Origin: Christiangramia crocea
GTDB lineage: Bacteria > Bacteroidota > Bacteroidia > Flavobacteriales > Flavobacteriaceae
NCBI RefSeq assembly: GCF_022410465.1
Contig: NZ_JAJSON010000009.1
Location: forward strand, 62,001 to 126,000
Direction: 5' to 3'
DNA length: 64,000 nt
The notes beneath the pieces were generated by a model. The model did not search any database and was not told the DNA's origin. It saw only the letters and a list, made by a program, of their open reading frames with translations. Below, one piece after another: positions 42,994 through 51,565 of this stretch (position 1 is its first letter; every line of letters begins with the position of its first letter). The position numbers were made by a program, and so were the translations under genes.

Positions 42994-43248
42994 TTAATGA
43001 TCGTGATGTTCGGTTCCATCGTCATGCATATGCTTACCGGATTCCTCGCTCATATCCAGGGAATCTTCACCAACCTTAAATTCTTCCTGCTCCATATGCT
43101 CTCCGTCCATATGCCCTCCGTCTTCATCGTGAGCGTGAGCTTCAGCTCCCTCTTCATGTTCGTGCCCGTGGTCTTCATTTGCTGTATCTCTACAAGCTGA
43201 AAAACCAAATACTAATATTGCTGCTAAAAATAGATTCTTGAAATTCAT
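42994..43248 (-). CDS. Small His/Asp/Glu-rich metal-binding lipoprotein
   Basis: 84 aa. MNFKNLFLAAILVFGFSAC is a lipoprotein signal with lipobox Cys at residue 19. The mature part has clusters such as HGHEHEEGAEAHAHDEDGG, EHMEQEEF and HHDH, a metal-chelating composition without a fold. Situated between TolC and adaptor genes, it probably buffers or presents metal ions to the efflux pump. Likely co-transcribed; the spacing to the adaptor gene is 9 bp. Confidence 0.8.
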   Translation of the reverse strand: MNFKNLFLAAILVFGFSACRDTANEDHGHEHEEGAEAHAHDEDGGHMDGEHMEQEEFKVGEDSLDMSEESGKHMHDDGTEHHDH

Positions 43249-43264
43249 AATGTTTAATTTTAAA

Positions 43265-44449
43265 TTATAATTGATGTTTTAAAAGTTCTGCCTTCAGCTG
43301 AAAAAGCTCTTTTTGCATTTCCAGCATTTTGTTATAGGCCTGCCGGTAGAATTCAATTTCCCGATAATAATCCAGAAAAGAAAACTCCCCAAGATCATAG
43401 GCTTTAAATAAAAGTTCTTCGGAATTCAGGTCCTTAAAGGTTTTCTGGTATTCTTCGTATTTTCTCTTTAATAACTGGTATTGCTGAAAATTTTCCTGAA
43501 ACCTGGTATAAAGTTCAGCAGTTTCGGCATCGGTATTGGCCTGGGCATATTCCAGATTTGCCGTTGCTGCTTTTATCTTATTCTTACTGTTCCATAGCGG
43601 AATCGAAAGCCCGCCTAAAAACCCGGAATAATTACTGGAATTTACTCCCTGGTAATTATAACCAATAGTAACATCAGGCAGGACCTTATTCTTTTCCAGT
43701 TTTACTTTTGACTCCGCAAGGGACTCACGGGCAGGCAGCATCTGAACTTCGGCATCTGCGGAAAGTTTTGCTTCCCAGAGCGTCTGCATTTCGGCAACTT
43801 CCGGATCTTCAAAGAACTGAATTTGATCTGCCTGAACCGGGTTTCCACCATTCAGTTTCTGAAGGTTCATCAGCGTGTTCCTGATACGAATTTCTATTTG
43901 ATCCATTTCAAACTGCTGCTGCAACCAGGCAACCTTGGCCTTGTTCAGCTCCAGGATCCCGATCTGTTCCGCATCGAATAACCGCCGGATCTGATCATAC
44001 ACCTGTTTGGCCTGTTCGGCTCTTTTCTGCTCCAGCTCTTTACGCTGCTGGAGGTTTTGCAGCTCCACAAGCTGTTTCGTAGCTTTCAGAAGCACTTCCT
44101 GTCGCAGGGTTTTATATTCCAGTTCGAGTAACTCTTTCTGTTTATCGATCCTTTTGCTTCGGGCGCCGTAAACCGTGGGGAATTCAAATTGCTGTGAAAT
44201 CTGATACTCATAATAATCGTCGGTCGCGTGCTCTCCGAACGGAAGATAAAAAGCTGAAACCTCAGGATCCTGCAGGTTATTCTCAGTCTTGTTTCCAAGA
44301 ACCTTACTGGCAATAAAAGATTGATATGCCTTGAGTTGCCTGTTATTCTGGCTTATCTCCTTCAGGATACCTTCCAGTCCCGTCTCCTGAGCAAAGGAGC
44401 CAATAGAGATAAGGAATCCGCAGACGGCGGAAACTATATACCTGTACAT
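43265..44449 (-). CDS. TolC-like outer-membrane efflux protein
   Basis: 394 aa with a signal peptide (VSAVCGFLISIGSFAQ). The long helical arrangement (EISQNNRQLKAYQSFIASK, AEQAKQVYDQIRRLFDAEQI, GILELNKAKVAWLQQQFEMD, SLAESKVKLEKNKVLPDVTI, GYNYQGVNSSNYSGFLGGLS) fits the OEP/TolC family; the internal duplication of the helix pairs is visible. It forms the exit duct of the tripartite pump. Lead gene of the pump operon after the His-rich protein upstream. Confidence 0.88.
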   Translation of the reverse strand: MYRYIVSAVCGFLISIGSFAQETGLEGILKEISQNNRQLKAYQSFIASKVLGNKTENNLQDPEVSAFYLPFGEHATDDYYEYQISQQFEFPTVYGARSKRIDKQKELLELEYKTLRQEVLLKATKQLVELQNLQQRKELEQKRAEQAKQVYDQIRRLFDAEQIGILELNKAKVAWLQQQFEMDQIEIRIRNTLMNLQKLNGGNPVQADQIQFFEDPEVAEMQTLWEAKLSADAEVQMLPARESLAESKVKLEKNKVLPDVTIGYNYQGVNSSNYSGFLGGLSIPLWNSKNKIKAATANLEYAQANTDAETAELYTRFQENFQQYQLLKRKYEEYQKTFKDLNSEELLFKAYDLGEFSFLDYYREIEFYRQAYNKMLEMQKELFQLKAELLKHQL

Positions 44450-44523
44450 AAATTGTGATTTTTAGTTTAATCTATATAATAGAATTCGGACTGCTGTTTA
44501 ATAACAGCGGACTGACGTGCTGA

Positions 44524-44964
44524 TCAAACCAATTGGGGAGGTCCCCTGAGCGAGAGAATAGTTAAATAAGGCTTGAAATAATGTTTGGGAGGATGGTAGA
44601 CTTCCGGATTGGCTAATTCCTGCATAGTCAACACCCAAACTTCTGAAGTGTATTCCTGTGCAAATTTCTTTTTAGCTGCAATCTTTTTAAAACTAAAATT
44701 TTCCGATTGATTTTTTAGAAGCGGAATTTCATTGGAACTGCTTGCATGAGAGTGAATCGCCAGTAAATAAGAAAGGAAGCCATGGTTTTCTTTCTGTTCT
44801 TTCTGATCCTCGTGATGGTGATGTTCATCAAAATGATGGTGGTGAGTGATCTCTCTCTTTTCTGGCTGATGCTCGTGATGCGCATGAGGAATTACCTGAT
44901 GGAATGTCATCAGTATAAATATCCCAAGCAGAACTATGGCTTTTATTTGAGATTTTAAACGCAC
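44524..44964 (-). CDS. His-rich signal-bearing protein of the efflux locus
   Basis: 146 aa with an N-terminal hydrophobic signal (AIVLLGIFILMTFHQVIPHA). Behind it is a His/Glu/Lys run (HHEHQPEKREITHHHHFDEH and HHHHEDQKEQKE). The C-terminus reads FKPYLTILSLRGPPQLV, an ending I recognise from flavobacterial metal-efflux loci. It may bind metal in the periplasm or control delivery to the pump. First gene of the minus-strand efflux cluster and read in the same direction as the two-component genes upstream. Confidence 0.7.
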   Translation of the reverse strand: MRLKSQIKAIVLLGIFILMTFHQVIPHAHHEHQPEKREITHHHHFDEHHHHEDQKEQKENHGFLSYLLAIHSHASSSNEIPLLKNQSENFSFKKIAAKKKFAQEYTSEVWVLTMQELANPEVYHPPKHYFKPYLTILSLRGPPQLV

Positions 44965-45126
44965 TTCTCAAATATAAGAATAATGTAAATGATATTCGTC
45001 TTAAACTAAATATCTCAGCATTATGGAATGAAAACAGATTTTTATATAGACACTTCTTTTGTAGTTATATTTTCAGAACCGTTCCGAATTAGGGAGAATC
45101 CTTAGAATCAGGAAGGAGGCAAGTAC

Positions 45127-45831
45127 TCAGTTCCGGTTAGCCTTTAAGATAAATCCTTTCTTATGAAGGTTTTCAATGCTTACTGAAGGATCTTTGCTTA
45201 GATACTTTCTTAACCGGGAAACAAATACGTTCAGGCTTTTTCGGTTAAAATAATCATTCTTGCCCCATAGCAAATCCAGAATTTCCTTATGCTTGCAGAG
45301 ATTGTTCATGTTTTTTGCCAGATATAAAAGAAGCTCGTTTTCCCGGACAGTCAAAGAAAAGATTTCCTCATTGAATTGTAGTTTCTGATTCCTGGAGTCG
45401 AACACATACTCACCAATGTTATATATATCCTGTTGCTTTATTTCTTCTCTGCCCTCCGGGTGAAGTCTTGAAATGAGTACTTCTATTCTTGTAACAAGCT
45501 CTTCTTCATCAATAGGTTTTTTAAGGTAATCCATGGCACCAAGAGAGAAGCCTTTCAAAACATCTATTTTCATTGAGCGTGCAGTTAGAAATATAAACGG
45601 AATCTCGGGATAGGTGTTTTTTAAATTTTTGGCTAGCGTAAATCCATCTATATCTGGTAACATCACATCCAGAACAATTAGATGATGGGGATGAATTTCT
45701 ATTAGTTCCAATGCATCTTTACCGTTTTTGGCCCAGGAAACTTCAAAACCTTTGATCTTTAAATATTCTGAAAGCAGATAGCCTAGAGATTCGTCGTCTT
45801 CAACCAGTAATATTTTATTTTTCTTATTCAT
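45127..45831 (-). CDS. OmpR-family response regulator
   Basis: 234 aa. Receiver domain: ILLVEDDESLGYLL, phospho-acceptor D55 in LIVLDVMLPD, conserved FLTARS and the Lys in DYLKKPIDEEEL. The C-terminal winged helix includes LTVRENELLLYLAKNMNNLC and FNRKSLNVFVSRLRKYLS. The gene overlaps the end of the kinase gene by 8 bp, so the two are translationally coupled. Located directly upstream of the efflux operon on the same strand, it is the likely regulator of that operon and perhaps of the divergent outer-membrane gene. Confidence 0.93.
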   Translation of the reverse strand: MNKKNKILLVEDDESLGYLLSEYLKIKGFEVSWAKNGKDALELIEIHPHHLIVLDVMLPDIDGFTLAKNLKNTYPEIPFIFLTARSMKIDVLKGFSLGAMDYLKKPIDEEELVTRIEVLISRLHPEGREEIKQQDIYNIGEYVFDSRNQKLQFNEEIFSLTVRENELLLYLAKNMNNLCKHKEILDLLWGKNDYFNRKSLNVFVSRLRKYLSKDPSVSIENLHKKGFILKANRN

Positions 45832-47083
45832 TTAAAGGGATTAAAATAGTGATTTCGGTTCCTTCATTTTGTTCGCTTAGAACTTTTATGCGGCCCCGAT
45901 GCCTCTTTACGATCTCCTTCACGTAACTTAAGCCCAGGCCATAACCTTTGGTTCTATGCAGATTGCCTTCAGAAGCCCTGTAGAATTTCTTAAAAATGTG
46001 ACGTTTCTCTTTATTAGAAATTCCCTTTCCATTATCAATGATACTAATAAAAAGCCGGTTTTTGCCTGTATAGGCTTTTAGCAATATTTCTGGGTCTTCA
46101 GAATATTTCTTCGCATTGTCCAGGAGGTTATTTATGGCATTTTCAAAATGGAAAAGGGCTGTTTTTATCATATATTTTCCAGGTTCCAGATCATATTTAA
46201 ATTGGAAATTCTCAAGATCTGCCAGCATTTTGAAATCCTCACACCATTCCTGCAGTTCTGGTCGTAGATCCACCTTTTTAAGTTCTATGATCTCTTTGGA
46301 CTCCAGGCTTGCCAGTCCCAATACCTGCTCTATATGGTTGTTTAAACGGCTTACCTGTTTCCTTATCTGAAAAAGGATGGGCTTTTGCTTTTCGTTCAGG
46401 TCCTTTTCCAGGATCTTCGTGGCAATGCCTATAGAAAATACAGGAGTTTTAAGCTCATGGGTGAGATTATTGATAAAGTCGTTGGTAATGGTGATGAGGT
46501 TACGCTGCCAGAAAAATAAACGCAGCATCCAGATAACCACGAATATTATGATGGCAAGAAAAAGTAATCCGGGTATAAGCAGGCCTTTTAATTGAGAAAG
46601 GAAGTAAGCGTTCAGATCCTGAAACTCCAGTTGCAGGGTTAGCTCTTTTTTTAAAACATCAGGTAAATAGCCTTCTAATATCACGGGGTATTTTATAGAT
46701 GATTCATCATCTTCAAATTCTGTTGGGGAGGCAAGGTTTATAAGACTGTCTTTTGAAAATAAATGATATGAAAAATCTGTTTTTATTTTGTTTTCATTCA
46801 GCTTTTTTTCAATAAGATCATTCAGAAAATATCTGGATGCATCCTGTAAACTATCCCGGCTTAAACTGAAATAATTTCTATCGCTGAAGGATTCTGCGAT
46901 CAAAAAGCTTAACTGGTTCTCATTTACAAGTTCTTTCTTTAGCTCATTACCGGTATTTTCAACTTTCTGCTCAAACTGTACTTTAGCAAGGCTCAGGCCA
47001 ATCCTTAAATACTGGTACTGGACTATGAATAATCCCACTACCGAAATGATAAAAATGCCTATATAGATTATTCTTTTCTTCAA
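45824..47083 (-). CDS. Sensor histidine kinase
   Basis: 419 aa. Two membrane segments (about 5-24 and 168-190) enclose a periplasmic sensor region of about 140 residues. The HisKA box carries H209 in INNLTHELKTPVFSIG, then the HATPase blocks: NAINNLLDNAKKYSE, FISIIDNGKGIS and RTKGYGLGLSYVKEIV. It probably senses a metal or envelope signal for the efflux locus; the ligand is not readable from the sequence. Confidence 0.93.
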   Translation of the reverse strand: MKKRIIYIGIFIISVVGLFIVQYQYLRIGLSLAKVQFEQKVENTGNELKKELVNENQLSFLIAESFSDRNYFSLSRDSLQDASRYFLNDLIEKKLNENKIKTDFSYHLFSKDSLINLASPTEFEDDESSIKYPVILEGYLPDVLKKELTLQLEFQDLNAYFLSQLKGLLIPGLLFLAIIIFVVIWMLRLFFWQRNLITITNDFINNLTHELKTPVFSIGIATKILEKDLNEKQKPILFQIRKQVSRLNNHIEQVLGLASLESKEIIELKKVDLRPELQEWCEDFKMLADLENFQFKYDLEPGKYMIKTALFHFENAINNLLDNAKKYSEDPEILLKAYTGKNRLFISIIDNGKGISNKEKRHIFKKFYRASEGNLHRTKGYGLGLSYVKEIVKRHRGRIKVLSEQNEGTEITILIPLNE

Positions 47084-47245
47084 AACAGATCTATAATACT
47101 AAAAATTCCCTTTTTGCGTCAGAATTAGTTAATTATTAACTCAATTAACCTTTCATTAATTTCATTGACCTCTGCTTACTACCACTAAGTACTAATTTCC
47201 TCTAGATTGGTCCCCAGATATAATTCTAACCTCTAAACTCATTTA

Positions 47246-48388
47246 ATGAAGTTAAGAAATACGATTTTTTACTTTTTAATTCTTTCGGCGATGCTTTCGC
47301 CAATTTTAATGTCTTCACAGGGTTGTGTGGCGATAAGGCATTTTTCCTGTAGTATGGGAAATGAACTTGAAAGCAATCTTCTGGCGGAGGGCGACTTTCA
47401 AATCGGTATGAATTACCGGTATTTCAAATCGTTCAGACATTTTAAAGGTACAGAAGAAGAACCAGACCGGGTTTCTAACAATACGGAAGTGATTAATTAT
47501 TCTCATTCCTGGGATTTCAGCCTGAATTATGGGATTACCAACAGACTGTATGCCGGTCTCACAATCCCTATGGTTCTAAATGAACGTTCCTCGCTGTATG
47601 AGCATGGTAGGGAGGAACGAAATAGTACCTTCTCGCGGGGTCTGGCCGATATACGATTGGGAATAGGATACTGGCTTTTTGAGCCCGAAACCGGTCAAAA
47701 AGGAAATCTGGCGTTGGGTATGGGAGTAAAGCTACCTACCGGAAATTATAATGCTACCGATATTTTTTACAATGTAGGTCCTGACGGTTCCTCTCAGGTT
47801 AGGCCTGTAGACCAATCTATACAGCCGGGAGATGGAGGATTTGGATTCACCGCAGATTTCCAGTTTTACAGGGCTTTAACCACCAACCTCTTTGTTTACG
47901 GTGGAGGTTTTTATCTTTTTAACCCAAAGGGAACTAATGGCATCAGGACTTCCAGAGAAACATTGAGCCCAATTCTGGAAAATGAGGCTATCATGTCTGT
48001 CCCTGATCAATTCTCTCTTAATACCGGTTTCGGCTATAGCATATCAGAAACCTTTTCAGCATCCCTTGGAGCCCGGTATGAAGGAGTTCCTGTGGAGGAT
48101 GTTTTTGGAAGTAGTGCAGGTTTTAGAAGGCCAGGGAATGTGCTTTCGGTTGATCCAGGAATTTCATTTACTCAGAACGACTTTTCGCTAAATCTGCATG
48201 TTCCTGTGGCAGTAAGAAGAGAACGGCCTCAAAGTGTAACCGATCTCGAAACGCAGATTGGAACTGGACAACCCCGAAATGGTGATGCTGCCTTTGCCGA
48301 TTATCTTATCAATATTGGTATTTCTTACAGGATTAGAGGAAAAGAAGTTGATAAACTTGAATCCAAATCAGATTTTCAGATCGATTAA
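47246..48388 (+). CDS. Outer-membrane beta-barrel protein (transporter/phenol-degradation MetA-like)
   Basis: 380 aa with a signal peptide (IFYFLILSAMLSPILMSSQG). Alternating aromatic strands and phrases such as SWDFSLNYGITNRLYAGLTI, GLADIRLGIGYWLF, LGMGVKLPTGNYN, LTTNLFVYGGGFYLF and YLINIGISYRI fit a monomeric beta-barrel of the PF13557-like group. Two Cys residues occur soon after the cleavage site (GCVAIRHFSC). It is divergent from the two-component genes, with about 160 bp between them, so both may share control. Substrate unknown. Confidence 0.7.
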   Translation: MKLRNTIFYFLILSAMLSPILMSSQGCVAIRHFSCSMGNELESNLLAEGDFQIGMNYRYFKSFRHFKGTEEEPDRVSNNTEVINYSHSWDFSLNYGITNRLYAGLTIPMVLNERSSLYEHGREERNSTFSRGLADIRLGIGYWLFEPETGQKGNLALGMGVKLPTGNYNATDIFYNVGPDGSSQVRPVDQSIQPGDGGFGFTADFQFYRALTTNLFVYGGGFYLFNPKGTNGIRTSRETLSPILENEAIMSVPDQFSLNTGFGYSISETFSASLGARYEGVPVEDVFGSSAGFRRPGNVLSVDPGISFTQNDFSLNLHVPVAVRRERPQSVTDLETQIGTGQPRNGDAAFADYLINIGISYRIRGKEVDKLESKSDFQID

Positions 48389-48430
48389 TAAAGCCCTTAA
48401 TATTTTTAGTTGGAATTGAGGCAAACAAAA

Positions 48431-48458
48431 GCCTCCCGATACAGCGGGAGGTTTTTTT
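48431..48458 (+). terminator. Terminator of outer-membrane protein gene
   Basis: GCCTCCCG, loop ATACAG, CGGGAGG and a T-run. The remaining gap to 48705 (about 250 bp) holds no feature I can support. Confidence 0.9.
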
Positions 48459-48705
48459 AGATTTTTTCTATTGCATCCCAGTTAACTTGCTTCAGAATAA
48501 AACCTGGAAATATGGATAAAGCTTTTATGACACATATTTTCATCAGATCCCTCAAGGCGCCATGCTTTTAATTCAAATTCGGAAGCCTTATTTTATAAAA
48601 CTACCTTAAAATCTTCTTTGATTCTCTATACAAAGGGTTAAAAATTGATCTTCAGGAGTTTCACTGTTTTTTCTTCAAAGGAAAAATTCTACCTTAAAAA
48701 GAAAA

Positions 48706-49374
48706 ATGGAACATATAGTCAAAATTCAATCGGTAGGTAATGTAACTCATGACGTAAAGCGTTTCAGGACGGACAAGCCTTCAGGTTACAGTTTTACTCC
48801 GGGGCATGCCACAGAAGTTTCTATTAATAACAAAGACTGGAGGGATGAAAAAAGACCTTTTACATTTACCAGTCTCAACCAGGACCCTTTCCTTGAATTT
48901 ACTATTAAGATTTACCCGGAACATAATGGCGTTACCGAACAACTGGGGAAGTTGCAACCAGGTGATGAACTCATAGTCAGGGATACCTGGGGAGCCATTG
49001 AGTATAAAGGGCCGGGATATATCATTGCCGGAGGTGCCGGCATCACACCCTATCTGGCTATCTTACGGGACCTGAGGCGTGAAGGTGATTTAAAGGATAT
49101 TATTCTTTTCTTTTCCAATAAGACCGATGAAGATATAATTCTGAAGGATGAACTGGATGTTATGCTTGGGGAAAATGTAAAATATGTGATCACCGACCAG
49201 GAGGATACTGATTATATAAATGCCTATATAGATAAAGATTTTCTGCTTAACAATGTAGAAGATTTCGATTCACGTTTTTACGTATGTGGCCCTCCGGAGA
49301 TGACCAAAACGATCAGTGAAATACTTGAAGACTTGGGTGCTTCTTCTAACTCAGTCCAGTTGGATGACCAGTAA
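48706..49374 (+). CDS. Ferredoxin/flavodoxin-NADP reductase-like flavoprotein
   Basis: 222 aa. FAD-binding beta-barrel (HDVKRFRTDKPSGYSFTPGH, RPFTFTSLN with the conserved Arg) and the NAD(P) domain (GYIIAGGAGITPYLAILRDL, FYVCGPPEMTKTISEIL) are clear. No iron-sulphur domain is attached, so it must use a separate electron carrier; the size is typical of stand-alone flavodoxin reductases. The gene converges on the LuxR gene with only a few bases between the two stop codons. Partner unknown. Confidence 0.88.
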   Translation: MEHIVKIQSVGNVTHDVKRFRTDKPSGYSFTPGHATEVSINNKDWRDEKRPFTFTSLNQDPFLEFTIKIYPEHNGVTEQLGKLQPGDELIVRDTWGAIEYKGPGYIIAGGAGITPYLAILRDLRREGDLKDIILFFSNKTDEDIILKDELDVMLGENVKYVITDQEDTDYINAYIDKDFLLNNVEDFDSRFYVCGPPEMTKTISEILEDLGASSNSVQLDDQ

Positions 49375-49378
49375 GAGG

Positions 49379-50137
49379 CTATTTCATTTCAAAAGCCTGG
49401 ACATATTTAACCACTTCAGTAAGTGACTTTATTTCCAGCTTTTTTTTGATATTTTTCCAGTGAGTACGAAGAGTTTGTATAGAAATGAATAGCTCGTCGG
49501 CTATTTCCTGCTGCTTTAAACCCTTTGAAAATATCACGAGGATTTCTTTTTCCCTTTTGGTTAGTTTGGAGTACTTTTCGATATTTGATTTAATGAATTT
49601 GTTTTCTTCAATAAGATTGCTGAAAGATTTTATTGTATTGAATATATCCCCTGAAGGTCGTTTGATTTTAATGATAGAATTCCCGTTTTCATCTATGCCT
49701 TCAAATAATATGGTGATTTCAGAATTTGTATCATGTGCGGTATCGGACTCATCAAGCCATTCCCGGGCTTCTTTCTCCGAGGCGAAATGATTGTGATTAA
49801 CTATGGAACTTGTTTCTTCAAAAGAATTTATAACGCTTAGATGTACAAGCACGTCTTTTCCCACTACAAAAGCTACCTTTTCATTGCCATTTTCAACACA
49901 TGGAATGTTCACATTTGTTTCTATCCATTCATCCATTTGTTTGTCAAGAGGTAATGAAAAATGCTGTTGTAGCCATAAGGCCTGGGAGGGCCTATATTTT
50001 TCGTATAAACCGGTGTAGTTTAAAAGTTCTACTTTCAGAGTTTTGAAGGAAGCAGGGGACGATTTCCAGAACTGTACAAAGCGATCATTTTCTTTTTCAA
50101 ACTGAATAATGAGATAATCACTTTCATATATTTTCAT
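49379..50137 (-). CDS. LuxR-family transcriptional regulator
   Basis: 252 aa from the Met at 50137 (MKIYESDYLIIQFEKENDRF); the longer frame starting at 50170 adds eleven residues without support. The C-terminus is a LuxR/GerE HTH (LTKREKEILVIFSKGLKQQE, IADELFISIQTLRTHWKNI). The N-terminal 170 residues (TLKVELLNYTGLYEKYRPSQ and others) belong to a Bacteroidota-specific sensor type that I cannot name and that differs from the PAS-like domain of the 4408 protein. Convergent with the reductase and divergent from the membrane protein/XRE pair. Confidence 0.82.
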   Translation of the reverse strand: MKIYESDYLIIQFEKENDRFVQFWKSSPASFKTLKVELLNYTGLYEKYRPSQALWLQQHFSLPLDKQMDEWIETNVNIPCVENGNEKVAFVVGKDVLVHLSVINSFEETSSIVNHNHFASEKEAREWLDESDTAHDTNSEITILFEGIDENGNSIIKIKRPSGDIFNTIKSFSNLIEENKFIKSNIEKYSKLTKREKEILVIFSKGLKQQEIADELFISIQTLRTHWKNIKKKLEIKSLTEVVKYVQAFEMK

Positions 50138-50283
50138 TGAAATACTTTTTAATGCCGCGTAAGAGCCCATGAAGCTAATGAAAATTTATATAAACACCTG
50201 AAATTACTTATAAATAAACTGGTTTTCTGGACCGTATTTACCAGTTGATAGCTGATTTTACTATTAGTATTTCTCTCGATATA

Positions 50284-50298
50284 TTTACTTTGAGTAAA
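50284..50298. promoter_or_regulatory. TTTACT-TTG-AGTAAA palindrome (candidate XRE operator)
   Basis: Perfect 6-bp inverted arms around TTG, upstream of the -33 region. Related TTTAC words recur at 50336-50346 (GTAAA-G-TTTAC, covering the predicted start site) and in ATACTTTACT just before the ATG at 50374. Confidence 0.5.
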
Positions 50299-50304
50299 TA
50301 AAAC

Positions 50305-50334
50305 TTGACATATTCGGATTTTTGGATATATTTG
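50305..50334 (+). promoter_or_regulatory. Bacteroidota-type promoter of membrane protein/XRE pair
   Basis: TTG at 50305-50307 as the -33 element and TATATTTG at 50327-50334, an exact TAnnTTTG -7 box, with 19 bp between. Transcription would start near 50340. This TTG should not be read as a start codon. Confidence 0.65.
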
Positions 50335-50373
50335 TGTAAAGTTTACTTTACTAAAAATCAAATATACTTTACT

Positions 50374-50778
50374 ATGAAGAATAATAAATTAACTGCCAGG
50401 AACAAAAGGAAGAGCATTAATCTGGCACTTTGGACGGCTGCATGGGTTTTAACTATTGCTTTAGTCTCTTTCGGGTATAAATTCTGTTATCAGAGCCCTG
50501 TTATATCGATTATAACAATTTCTGTAAACCTCCTAATTGGGATAGGAATGATTATAGCTAATATGAAATACCTTAATGGGCTGGACGAGTTACAGCGTAA
50601 GATAAGTCTGGAAGCTATGGGGATTACACTGGGCGTGACGCTTGTAGTAGGACTTGGTTATTCCATGCTGGATACTACTAATGTGATCTCCAATGATGCC
50701 GAGATATCTTATTTAGTGATAGTGATGGGACTTACTTATATCGTGGCAACTGTAATTAATAACATTAAGTACAAATGA
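50374..50778 (+). CDS. Small membrane protein paired with XRE regulator
   Basis: 134 aa from the ATG at 50374. A longer frame opens at 50305, where the TTG is a promoter element. Four hydrophobic helices: LALWTAAWVLTIALVSFGY, PVISIITISVNLLIGIGMII, LGVTLVVGLGYSML and ISYLVIVMGLTYIVATVI. The block LNGLDELQRKISLEAM between helices 2 and 3 is characteristic of small proteins that always accompany a short XRE gene. The next gene overlaps at ATGA, so translation is coupled. The function is unknown; a membrane signal input to the XRE partner is one possibility. Confidence 0.8.
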   Translation: MKNNKLTARNKRKSINLALWTAAWVLTIALVSFGYKFCYQSPVISIITISVNLLIGIGMIIANMKYLNGLDELQRKISLEAMGITLGVTLVVGLGYSMLDTTNVISNDAEISYLVIVMGLTYIVATVINNIKYK

Positions 50779-50969
50779 AAAATCGTCTAAAAGTACTAAG
50801 AGCGGAAAAGGAAATGACACAGGCCCAGCTGGCTGAGGAGACGGGTGTTTCCAGACAGACTATAAACGCCATTGAAAAAGGAAAATTTGATCCCAGTTTA
50901 CCACTTGCGTTTAAGATCTCAAGATTGTTCGGCCTGCCAATAGAAGAAATTTTTGAGGACGAAAGCTAA
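50775..50969 (+). CDS. Short XRE/Cro-type transcriptional regulator
   Basis: 64 aa, essentially one helix-turn-helix: KVLRAEKEMTQAQLAEETGV followed by SRQTINAIEKGKFDPSLPLA and FGLPIEEIFEDE. The start overlaps the previous stop (ATGA), and the stop overlaps the converging GNAT gene by 4 bp. Stand-alone proteins of this size commonly repress their own operon. TTTACT-type repeats around the promoter at 50284-50346 are the likely binding sites. Confidence 0.9.
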   Translation: MKNRLKVLRAEKEMTQAQLAEETGVSRQTINAIEKGKFDPSLPLAFKISRLFGLPIEEIFEDES

Positions 50970-51514
50970 GTTTTTTTAATATTCCTTATTTCATAGCATA
51001 CACAACGCTCCAGGCTTTTATGGTCTTTTAAAAAAGGATTATCAAAATCGGTATGTTTTTCCATGCCGATTTTCTTCATAACCTGAATTGATCTTTTATT
51101 AATTACGGGAGCTATGGACCTAATCTTCTCAATATCCAGATCCTTAAAACCATAATCGAGACAGGCTTTGGCGCCTTCGGTTGCAAAACCCTGACCCCAG
51201 TATTCCGCATCCAGTCTCCAGCCTATATCGATGCATGGAGTAACTACAGATTCATAATTTTGCTCTGCGAGACCGGTAAAACCGACGAATTCTCCCGTAT
51301 TTAGTTTTTCCACCGCAAAATAGCAGAATCCATGTGCGGTGAGCATTTCCTTCATTCGGCTGATGAAGTGTTTGGTGTCTTCTCTGCTTACTATCGAAGG
51401 AAAGAATTCCATTACCCGTTTGTCTGAATTGATCTTATAAAGCTTATCAAGATCGGTCTCCTGCCAGTTTCTGAAGCCCAGCCTGGCAGATTTGAAAATA
51501 TACCTTTCTTTCAT
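50966..51514 (-). CDS. GNAT family N-acetyltransferase (RimJ/RimL-like)
   Basis: 182 aa from the ATG complement at 51512-51514. Typical blocks: SARLGFRNWQETDLDKLYKI, GEFVGFTGLAEQNY, DIGWRLDAEYWGQGFATEGA with the acetyl-CoA loop, KACLDYGF and IAPVINKRSIQVMKKIGMEK. Acts in the cytosol on protein N-termini, antibiotics or small amines; substrate unknown. First of three minus-strand stress/DNA-damage-type genes (with SRPBCC and DinB genes upstream). Confidence 0.88.
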   Translation of the reverse strand: MKERYIFKSARLGFRNWQETDLDKLYKINSDKRVMEFFPSIVSREDTKHFISRMKEMLTAHGFCYFAVEKLNTGEFVGFTGLAEQNYESVVTPCIDIGWRLDAEYWGQGFATEGAKACLDYGFKDLDIEKIRSIAPVINKRSIQVMKKIGMEKHTDFDNPFLKDHKSLERCVCYEIRNIKKT

Positions 51515-51565
51515 TTTATGATTAGCGAGATTTTGACTGCGAAAATAAGCCAAGTGTCATAATTG

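Noticed and set aside
48511-48579. Possible 19-codon ORF (MDKAFMTHIF...) in the gap before the reductase gene
   Set aside because: No ribosome-binding site, no recognisable signal or motif, and too short to support.
50305-50373. TTG start giving a longer small membrane protein
   Set aside because: The TTG is the -33 element of a good Bacteroidota promoter and the added residues look like translated promoter and operator sequence.
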